From NCBI GenBank assembly GCA_047619315.1, contig JBLHKB010000512.1:1-5151 (forward strand): DNA of 5,151 nt, given 5' to 3'. This document shows positions 1 through 5,151 of the stretch, piece by piece (position 1 is the first letter of the stretch; each line of letters begins with the position of its first letter). The DNA is from JBCCRV01 sp047619315. GTDB taxonomy: Bacteria; Myxococcota_A; Polyangia; Polyangiales; Houyiibacteriaceae. The notes beneath the pieces are model-generated. The model was not told the origin of the DNA, searched no databases, and saw only the letters and a program-made list of their open reading frames with translations. Made by a program: the position numbers and the translations under genes.

Positions 1-861
1 ATGAAGAGGACCTTTACCAAGGCGCCGTCAGATGAAGACACCGTGGTCGTCGGAATCGCAGATCTGATATACGTTCCGAGGATGAGCGACGCTACAAACG
101 CCACCGAGGCGCCGCCTGAGCCGGCGGAAGAGCTTGCGACTGTGAAGGAAGAACTTGCGGTGGTGAAGGAAAAGCTCCGTCGCGCGCACCAGGACTTCGA
201 GCGCTTCTCCTACTTCCTCTCGCACGACTTTCGGGCGCCGATTCGACACATCACGTCCTTTGCAGGGCTGCTCGACGACGAGCTTCGTGAGCACGAAAAT
301 CACGACATCACGACCTGGCTTGGGTTCATGACTGGTGGGGCGAAGCTCATCCAGCGGCTGGTCGATGAGGCTCTGCTTTTTTCGCGTGCACGACGAGCCA
401 AGGCCGAAGTGGGGGAGACCGTGGTCGCGAACATGATCGCGGAACTTGAAAGCGCCGCGCTAGCTCCCAAAGAGGGCCTCACGGTGGAAAGCCAGATCTC
501 CACAGACGTCGTCGTGGCGATGGCACCCCATCACGCCGCCCAGATCTTCGGCCATCTCTTCAGCAACGCGATCTACTTTCGCAAGGAAGGGAGAGCCGCG
601 GAGCTCTCCCTCTCCAGTCGAAGTGCGGCGAAAGGTAAAATGTGGGAGATCGAATTTCGGGACGAAGGACGCGGTGTTCGCGGAGACGCCATCCAGAATG
701 TGTTCGACGCGTTTTACCGGTCCTCAGACAGTCCACGGGAGAGCCCCGGCCTGGGGCTATCGCTCGCTCGGCATCTCCTCTCTCTCTACGGCGGGATCAT
801 CGAGCTCGAGTCCGAGCACGGAGCGTTCACCACCGTGCGAGTGCTTTTGCCTTCGGCGTGA
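1..861 (+). CDS. PAS-less sensor histidine kinase (HisKA + HATPase_c), start uncertain
   Basis: This encodes a soluble histidine kinase of 286 residues as read from the ATG at base 1. Residues 1-42 look unstructured, 43-68 are a charged heptad coiled coil, the H-box is at 70-82 (SHDFRAP, phosphoacceptor His75), and the catalytic ATPase domain spans about 175-284. The H-box resembles the Cph1/bacteriophytochrome transmitter class. ATP-site motifs are present but divergent: N-box FSNAIYF keeps Asn189, but His185 sits where an Asn is usual; G1 is DEGRGV (Asp221); the F-box is VFDAFYR; and G2 is SPGLGL in place of GTGLGL. There is no PAS, GAF, HAMP or membrane segment, so any signal must come through the N-terminus or a partner. 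The start is unsettled: the ATG lies at the window edge so its ribosome binding site is not visible, and Met28 (base 82) is an alternative without a well-spaced Shine-Dalgarno. The gene could also begin upstream. The kinase assignment is firm; its partner is unknown, with the receivers downstream as candidates. Confidence 0.88.
   Translation: MKRTFTKAPSDEDTVVVGIADLIYVPRMSDATNATEAPPEPAEELATVKEELAVVKEKLRRAHQDFERFSYFLSHDFRAPIRHITSFAGLLDDELREHENHDITTWLGFMTGGAKLIQRLVDEALLFSRARRAKAEVGETVVANMIAELESAALAPKEGLTVESQISTDVVVAMAPHHAAQIFGHLFSNAIYFRKEGRAAELSLSSRSAAKGKMWEIEFRDEGRGVRGDAIQNVFDAFYRSSDSPRESPGLGLSLARHLLSLYGGIIELESEHGAFTTVRVLLPSA
130..171 (+). repeat. Tandem 21-bp repeat encoding duplicated coiled-coil heptad
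   Basis: Two adjacent 21-bp units (130-150 and 151-171) encode ELATVKE and ELAVVKE and differ at 4 of 21 bases. The unit is exactly seven codons, one coiled-coil heptad, and it sits just before the phosphoacceptor helix of the kinase. A recent in-frame heptad duplication is the simplest reading. Confidence 0.75.
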
Positions 862-952
862 ACGGAACGATCGTAACCTTGTCGACCAGCGACGTGAGTA
901 AAGCGGCCGAGAAAACAGCCGTTCAAGGCTGATATGCGCAGGATTAGAGCGT

Positions 953-961
953 GGAAGAAGG
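953..961 (+). promoter_or_regulatory. Ribosome binding site for the three-PAS kinase
   Basis: The purine-rich GGAAGAAGG ends 6 nt before the ATG at 968. It decides the start: the nearby ATG at 963 and GTG at 951 are in other frames and have no matching long reading frame. Confidence 0.7.
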
Positions 962-967
962 TATGTC

Positions 968-2794
968 ATGGCTAAACCCGGAACCTCAGAATGGTATGCG
1001 TCGGTGCTCAACGCGCTGGAAGAGTTTGTGCTGGTCAAGGGCGACCGCTCGAAGCTCCTCTGGGCCAACCGCTCGTTCTGCGACTACTACGGGATAGACA
1101 ACGCGACCTTGGCATCGCTCGTCGACGCCGAGCACAGTGATCCCGACGACACGCTCCAATACGTCCGCGACGATCACGAGGTGTGGACCACCGGCCAGCC
1201 GGTTCGCGTCACCGAGCCGGTGACGCGGCACGATGGAGAAGTTCACTACTTTGAGACGACCAAGCGAGCGGTGCGAGAAAACGAGGAGACAGTCCTCACG
1301 GTGGGGATTTCGCGCCCAGCGACCGAAGGACAATCGAGTGAATCGGCGCTCAGTCGCGCGGAACGCAAGGATTCGAGCGAAACACTTCGCTCTTTGGTGG
1401 CGACTTTTCCTGGGACTGTGGTCGTCGTCGACGCAAAGCTACGCGTCGTCGCGGCGAGTCGCGATTTCGTGGCGCTCCTTGACGGTCCTGGGGACAGTCT
1501 TCACGGACGGGAATTCGAGACCCTCCTGCCAACCGCCGCGCACAATCAAGAACGAGTGCTGGCCGCGCTCGCCCAATCAGAAGAGGTTTCACTGCAGCGT
1601 ATTGCCATTTTGGGCAATGAGCGCCTCTTCGATGCCCGAGTCGCGCCATGGCACCTCATGGACGGACGGAAGATCGGGATGATGTTGGCGCTGACGGACG
1701 TCACAAAGCTGCGCGCGACGGAGCGCAAAGCGCTGCAGTCGATCATTGATGTCATGGACGTGGGAATCGCGACGATTGACGAGGTAGGTGCTTTTGCTTT
1801 GTGGAATCCAGCCGCGACGATATTGACGGGTATACAGCCAGCCTCCGAATTAGAGATTTCTACTTGGGGTGAGCACTTCGGTATTTACGACCAGCAAGGC
1901 GTCGAGATTCCAGGCGAGAAGTTGCCCCTCGCCCGCGCTTTCCAAGGGGAACACGTCACCGACGAGGTTCTCATGGTCCGCAACAAGACTCTGGAGCACG
2001 ACCGCTGGCTCACGGTGTCTGCGGCGCCGGTCCTCGATGTCGTTGGCCATGCCGCGGTGGTTGTCTTCACAGACATCACGAGTCGTATCGACGTCCAGCG
2101 GGAACTCGAAGAGTTCGCATTTGTAGCATCCCATGATCTGCAAGAGCCGTTGCGGATGGTCCATAGCTACATCGAACTCCTCGCTCACGAGTACGGCGAC
2201 CAGATCCAAGGAGACGGTGCTCAATATCTGCACTTCGCCCTTGATGGCGCTGTGCGGATGCAGAACCTGGTGCGTGACCTTCTTGTGTTTTCCCAAGTGC
2301 GGAAGCGTCCCCTTGTTTTGGAACTCATCGATGTGGCGAGTGTCATCGACGCGGTGCGGAGAGACATCGGCAACACGTTGCTCGAAGCGGGCGGAGAGCT
2401 GCAGATCGACGCCATGCCGACTCTGCTGGCGGATTCGATTCAGCTTGGTCGTCTTCTTGAGAACCTGATCAGCAATGGGCTCAAGTTCTCGCGCCCCGGG
2501 GTCGCTCCAAAGGTCCAGGTTCGGGCGCTGGCTGAAGGGGACGCGTGGCGCTTCGAAGTCGAAGACAACGGAATCGGAATCGATCCTGCCTATACGGACA
2601 AGATATTTAAGATGTTCCATCGCCTGAATCCCATCGGTACGTATCCCGGAACGGGCATTGGCCTCGCTATTTGCAGGCGAATTGTCGCTCGTCATGGCGG
2701 CGCGATGGGGCTTGACCACAAGGACGGAGACGGCAGCCTGTTCTGGTTTAGGCTTCCCAATGAGTGCGTCGCTGCGGTAGGAGATCTCTGGTGA
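968..2794 (+). CDS. Multi-PAS sensor histidine kinase, Cph1-type transmitter
   Basis: A 608-residue cytoplasmic histidine kinase. Three PAS-like sensor domains come first: about 7-117 (NRSFCDYYGI, with a typical beta-strand end), 137-250 (ending in ALTDVTKLR) and 252-373 (WNPAATILTG, ending in VVFTDITSR). A short helical linker leads to the dimerisation domain with H-box FVASHDLQEPLR (His389). The ATPase domain, about 485-597, has intact motifs: N-box NLISNGLKF (Asn499, Asn503), G1 DNGIGID (Asp533), F-box FKMF and G2 GTGIGL (561-566). The SHDLQEPLR signature is typical of cyanobacterial Cph1 and related phytochrome-family kinases, but no GAF/PHY chromophore module is present. No LOV cysteine motif or membrane segment is seen, so the ligand is unknown. 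The start at 968 is supported by a well-spaced ribosome binding site. The stop overlaps the next gene by 4 nt, which makes that receiver the probable phosphotransfer partner. Confidence 0.95.
   Translation: MAKPGTSEWYASVLNALEEFVLVKGDRSKLLWANRSFCDYYGIDNATLASLVDAEHSDPDDTLQYVRDDHEVWTTGQPVRVTEPVTRHDGEVHYFETTKRAVRENEETVLTVGISRPATEGQSSESALSRAERKDSSETLRSLVATFPGTVVVVDAKLRVVAASRDFVALLDGPGDSLHGREFETLLPTAAHNQERVLAALAQSEEVSLQRIAILGNERLFDARVAPWHLMDGRKIGMMLALTDVTKLRATERKALQSIIDVMDVGIATIDEVGAFALWNPAATILTGIQPASELEISTWGEHFGIYDQQGVEIPGEKLPLARAFQGEHVTDEVLMVRNKTLEHDRWLTVSAAPVLDVVGHAAVVVFTDITSRIDVQRELEEFAFVASHDLQEPLRMVHSYIELLAHEYGDQIQGDGAQYLHFALDGAVRMQNLVRDLLVFSQVRKRPLVLELIDVASVIDAVRRDIGNTLLEAGGELQIDAMPTLLADSIQLGRLLENLISNGLKFSRPGVAPKVQVRALAEGDAWRFEVEDNGIGIDPAYTDKIFKMFHRLNPIGTYPGTGIGLAICRRIVARHGGAMGLDHKDGDGSLFWFRLPNECVAAVGDLW
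2779..2783 (+). promoter_or_regulatory. Ribosome binding site for the Rcp1-like receiver
   Basis: AGGAG lies inside the end of the kinase gene, 7 nt before the GTG at 2791. It favours this GTG over the in-frame GTG at 2764, which would add nine residues before the receiver fold and deepen the overlap. Confidence 0.65.
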
Positions 2795-3234
2795 TCGAAC
2801 ATCCCGTCGAAATTCTTCTCGTCGAAGACAACCCTGGCGATGTCCTGCTGACAAAGAAGGCGTTTGAGGTCAGCAAGCTGCTCAACCGACTTTATGTCGT
2901 CAATGACGGCGAAGCAGCCCTGCAGTTTCTTCGTCGGGAGCCACCGTATGAGAACGCGACGCGCCCCGATTTGGTCTTGTTGGATATCAACCTCCCGAAG
3001 GTGAGCGGCGTCGAGGTTCTCCAAGCCGTAAAAGCGGATCCGGATCTTCGAACGATCCCTGTAGTGATGCTGACGAGCTCAGAGCGAGACAAAGACGTGC
3101 GTCAGGCCTACGACGATCACGTCAACTCGTACATCACGAAGCCGCCGACGTTTGCCGCTCTCATGGAGGTCATCCGGAACCTCGAGAACTACTGGTTCGT
3201 CGTCGTAAAGCTACCGACGGAAGAGAAAAAATAG
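2791..3234 (+). CDS. Single-domain response regulator, Rcp1-like
   Basis: A 147-residue stand-alone receiver with no output domain. Residues 7-16 (EILLVEDNPG) give strand 1 and the acidic pocket (Glu12, Asp13). Asp65 in LVLLDINLP is the phosphoacceptor, Thr95/Ser96 in VVMLTSS is the switch position, and Lys117 in YITKPP is the conserved lysine. The EDNPGDVLL start, a long loop before strand 3 and the LENYWF tail are typical of the Rcp1 family, the regulators that partner Cph1-type kinases in cyanobacteria. The chosen GTG start overlaps the kinase stop (GTGA) and has a well-placed ribosome binding site, so translation is probably coupled to the kinase. The partner is inferred from this overlap. 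With no output domain, it must act by protein contact or by passing phosphate on. The stop is only 6 nt from the stop of the convergent minus-strand gene. Confidence 0.94.
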   Translation: MIEHPVEILLVEDNPGDVLLTKKAFEVSKLLNRLYVVNDGEAALQFLRREPPYENATRPDLVLLDINLPKVSGVEVLQAVKADPDLRTIPVVMLTSSERDKDVRQAYDDHVNSYITKPPTFAALMEVIRNLENYWFVVVKLPTEEKK

Positions 3235-3240
3235 GCCGAT

Positions 3241-3666
3241 TTAGTCCAAGTCGTAGGACGAGGGGTTGAGCGCGCGTGATGCGTCACGGCCGACGAGCGG
3301 CTTGACGATATAGTCGACGACGAAGGGGTGCTCGAGGACCACGAGGCGCTGGGGGTCCGATGCGCTTCCGGTGAGCACGTACACGCGCGGAGGATCGACG
3401 TGAAGCGGCAGAACTTCGGCCAGCTCACGCAAAAATTCAATGCCGTCCATGACGGGCATCCGAAGGTCGAGAAAGATGATCTCCGGGATCGCTTCGTCTC
3501 GGTTGAGTCGCTGGCGGATGGTCTTCATGGCCTCCAGGCCGTTCTCGGACTTCAGGATGGTTGCGACATTCGATTCAGCCTCCAAAAGATGAACCACGAG
3601 CTCCAAGTCGGCGCGACAATCATCCACAACCATGGCGAGTGATACTGATGACGACGCTGGGTTCAT
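3241..3666 (-). CDS. Single-domain response regulator (CheY-like receiver)
   Basis: A 141-residue receiver on the minus strand. Strand 1 is SLAMVVDD with Asp15/Asp16; the phosphoacceptor is Asp67 in IIFLDLRMPVMDG; the switch region is VYVLTGS (Thr99); and the conserved lysine is Lys122 in YIVKPL. The 18-residue tail after it is short and has no recognisable domain. The spaced SASDPQRL and HPFVVDYIVKPL pattern resembles small stand-alone receivers that serve PAS kinases, rather than chemotaxis CheY. The ATG at 3666 is chosen because the inner Met12 would remove strand 1, although no convincing Shine-Dalgarno precedes it. It is divergent from the hybrid kinase gene, with 99 nt between, which suggests shared control or partnership. 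It is a separate unit from the Rcp1-like receiver, with which it converges. Receiver identity is secure; kinase partner and target are unknown. Confidence 0.92.
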   Translation of the reverse strand: MNPASSSVSLAMVVDDCRADLELVVHLLEAESNVATILKSENGLEAMKTIRQRLNRDEAIPEIIFLDLRMPVMDGIEFLRELAEVLPLHVDPPRVYVLTGSASDPQRLVVLEHPFVVDYIVKPLVGRDASRALNPSSYDLD

Positions 3667-3765
3667 GAGCAGTCAATACGACCGGAACCCCGGTTGCTGT
3701 AGAGGACGTACACCGCTTGGCCCTTCCACCTAAAGGACCCTCGCTTCCTACCGTTTTGCTGGAGT
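3667..3765. promoter_or_regulatory. Divergent intergenic region, presumed promoters both ways
   Basis: These 99 nt separate the 5' ends of the minus-strand receiver and the hybrid kinase, so promoters for both should lie here unless they are inside the coding regions. I could not find a convincing -35/-10 pair or a sigma-54 site in either direction. A perfect 5-bp inverted repeat is present at 3681-3694. The role is inferred from gene orientation alone. Confidence 0.45.
3681..3694. repeat. Inverted repeat ACCGG-AACC-CCGGT
   Basis: Perfect 5-bp arms (3681-3685 and 3690-3694) flank a 4-nt spacer in the divergent intergenic region. It could be a regulator-binding site or a small hairpin in the leader of the hybrid kinase. 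Arms this short can occur by chance. Confidence 0.3.
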
Positions 3766-5151
3766 GTGGACCCGAACGCGCAGGAAGAGTTGGAGCGAGT
3801 CTCTAGCATCGCTGGCGAGCGTCTTCGTCAGCTCACCCTGACTGAGGAGCTGTCGGGCGTGGGTCGTTGGCGCGTCGCCGTCTCCGGCGGGATGACCTGG
3901 TCTCCGGCGACGTTTCGCATTCATGGCCGCGATCCGAGGGTCGGGGCGCCTTCGCTCGAAGAGGCGATCCAGCTCTACCACGCGAAAGACCGTCGTCGCG
4001 TCGCACGATGTCTCCACCGCGTTCTCAAAGACGGCGGGCCCTACGAGTTTCGTGCCCGAATCGAACGGGCCGACGGCAGCATCCGATACGTGTCCTCTGC
4101 GGGTCGATGTGAATGTGATGCGAGCGGCGCGATCACTGGCGTGGTGGGAATCGTTCAAGACGTCACAGCGCAGGCGGAATTGGAATCGACGCGCGCTCGC
4201 CTCGAACACGACGAGCGTTTGATCGGACTCGGACGTCTCGCTGCGGGAGTCGCGCACGAGATCAACAATCCGCTCGCCTACGTCGAGATCAACCTTCGCG
4301 CGCTTGAACTCGACGCAAGAAGGACGTTTGCAAACGCGCCCGAATGGAGTGCGGTGCTTCGAGACTGTCTCGATGGAGTAGAACGGATTCAAACGATCAT
4401 CTCCGAGCTCGACTCGTTCGGACGGCCTGCCCTCGACGCTGACCTCCACGACATGAACGACATCGCCACGGATGCCGCTCGTCTGGCGCGTTCCCAACTG
4501 CACTCGACCACCGAACTACGTCTTCACCTGGGCGAGTCATCCTATATCCATGGCGACAAGCGCCGCCTTGCCCAGGTCGTGCTCAACTTGATTCGGAACG
4601 CCGACCAAGCCCTCGCCCCTCATGCTGGCCGTATCGATGTCTTTACGCAGCCCCACGACGGTGAAGCGTGGTTGGAGGTCACGGACAACGGGCCGGGCGT
4701 CCCGCCCGAGCTGCGGCGCCGCATCTTCGAACCCTTTTTTACAACGAAGGCACCCAACAAAGGGACAGGCCTCGGTCTCGCTCTCTCCGCCGAGATCATG
4801 CGGCGTCACGATGGCGAACTAACGCTGGTTAACCGCGGCTCCTTTGGCGCCTGCTTCCGCGTCGTGCTGCCAGAGGCCGAGGTCGGTGCAGAAGCCGAGT
4901 TCCTTCCCACCATCACACCCGTCCGTCACGCCCACATTCTCATCATCGACGATGAAGTCGCTCTCTTGAACGCGTACCGGCGTTTGCTGGAGCCGACCCA
5001 TACGCTTAAAACTGCAGAGAGTGGGCTGCACGCACTAGAGATTTTGGAGGGTGGGGCGGACTTTGACCTCATCGTTTGCGACCTGATGATGCCCGAGATG
5101 GACGGCCCCGGATTGTTTGAAGTCGTCCAACAGAGATGGCCTCACCTCGCT
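3766..5151 (+). CDS. Hybrid sensor histidine kinase (PAS, NtrB-type HisKA, HATPase_c, receiver), 3' truncated
   Basis: The frame stays open from the TAG at 3700-3702 to the window end, giving 462 residues from the GTG at 3766. Domains: PAS of the PAS_3 type at about 25-135 (VGRWRVAVSGGMTWSP to VGIVQDVT); a helical linker; an H-box GRLAAGVAHEINNPL with phosphoacceptor His164, the NtrB/HK4 type; an ATPase domain about 260-370 with N-box NLIRNADQAL (Asn274, Asn278), DNGPG (Asp307), FEPFFTTK and GTGLGL (333-338); then a receiver from about 389 with Asp395/Asp396 and phosphoacceptor Asp439 in CDLMMPEMDG. The receiver's switch Thr/Ser and Lys, and the stop, lie past base 5151. There is no membrane segment, so it is cytoplasmic. 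The GTG is the first start codon in the frame, but GGAG sits only 1 nt before it; TTG at 3790, preceded by AGGA, is an alternative. An attached receiver implies a phosphorelay through an unseen HPt protein, or autoregulation. Confidence 0.93.
   Translation, partial: MDPNAQEELERVSSIAGERLRQLTLTEELSGVGRWRVAVSGGMTWSPATFRIHGRDPRVGAPSLEEAIQLYHAKDRRRVARCLHRVLKDGGPYEFRARIERADGSIRYVSSAGRCECDASGAITGVVGIVQDVTAQAELESTRARLEHDERLIGLGRLAAGVAHEINNPLAYVEINLRALELDARRTFANAPEWSAVLRDCLDGVERIQTIISELDSFGRPALDADLHDMNDIATDAARLARSQLHSTTELRLHLGESSYIHGDKRRLAQVVLNLIRNADQALAPHAGRIDVFTQPHDGEAWLEVTDNGPGVPPELRRRIFEPFFTTKAPNKGTGLGLALSAEIMRRHDGELTLVNRGSFGACFRVVLPEAEVGAEAEFLPTITPVRHAHILIIDDEVALLNAYRRLLEPTHTLKTAESGLHALEILEGGADFDLIVCDLMMPEMDGPGLFEVVQQRWPHLA

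Noticed and set aside
916..931. Hairpin CAGCC-GTTCAA-GGCTG after the first kinase as a terminator
   Set aside because: It has only a 5-bp stem and no following T-tract, so a Rho-independent terminator is not supported.
2764..2790. Earlier GTG start for the Rcp1-like receiver
   Set aside because: It adds nine residues before strand 1, lacks a ribosome binding site and deepens the overlap with the kinase. The GTG at 2791 has AGGAG at normal spacing.
968..2794. Bacteriophytochrome photoreceptor
   Set aside because: The transmitter resembles Cph1, but no GAF/PHY domains or bilin-binding motif is present. The N-terminal 370 residues read as three PAS-like domains, and no LOV flavin-cysteine motif is seen either.
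1850..2854. Long minus-strand open frame of 334 codons opposite the three-PAS kinase
   Set aside because: It is a shadow of a GC-rich gene whose plus-strand product has complete PAS, H-box and ATPase motifs. The antisense translation shows no recognisable domain and has low-complexity charged stretches.
3275..3288. Hairpin CGTGA-TGCG-TCACG downstream of the Rcp1-like receiver as a terminator
   Set aside because: It lies within the coding end of the convergent receiver, has 5-bp arms and no T-tract; it is likely a chance coding palindrome.
3328..3642. Plus-strand open frame of 104 codons opposite the minus-strand receiver
   Set aside because: The minus strand encodes a complete receiver with all the catalytic residues; the plus-strand product resembles nothing known.
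3748..4503. Minus-strand open frame of 251 codons opposite the hybrid kinase
   Set aside because: The plus strand here encodes an intact PAS domain and NtrB-type H-box. The antisense product has no family signature and would block the divergent promoter region.

Overview
The window is a compact block of bacterial two-component signalling genes: three soluble histidine kinases and two stand-alone receiver (response regulator) proteins, with almost no non-coding DNA. GC content is high (around 60% by eye), spacing is tight and signalling genes are dense. Multi-PAS Cph1-type and NtrB-type kinases without membrane segments also dominate. Together these suggest a free-living Gram-negative bacterium with a large signalling repertoire. 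A myxobacterium or other deltaproteobacterial relative fits best, but that is inference from style and not from a marker gene.

Layout. (1) At 1-861 (+) is a short PAS-less histidine kinase with a heptad-repeat coiled coil before its phosphoacceptor histidine and a divergent ATP-binding domain; its true start may lie at or before the window edge. (2) After a 106-nt gap with a good ribosome binding site, 968-2794 (+) encodes a 608-aa kinase with three PAS-like domains and a Cph1-type transmitter. (3) Its stop codon overlaps by 4 nt the GTG start of a 147-aa Rcp1-like receiver (2791-3234, +), making a probable translationally coupled kinase/regulator pair. (4) Only 6 nt further on, a second single-domain receiver (3241-3666) runs on the minus strand, tail to tail with the first. 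(5) Across a 99-nt divergent intergenic region, a hybrid kinase (PAS, NtrB-type transmitter, receiver) starts near 3766 and runs in frame off the right edge.

How they may work together. The 968-2794 kinase and the 2791-3234 receiver are the best-supported cognate pair, by overlap and by family precedent (Cph1/Rcp1). The minus-strand receiver shares an upstream region with the hybrid kinase and may be its partner or be co-controlled with it. No DNA-binding, enzymatic or HPt output domain and no chromophore-binding GAF/PHY module is present, so inputs and final outputs must lie elsewhere. All five proteins appear cytoplasmic. I found no mobile element, RNA gene, CRISPR array or clearly new system; the points worth a second look are the degenerate first kinase, its duplicated heptad, the terminator-less convergent junction and the divergent kinase/receiver arrangement.
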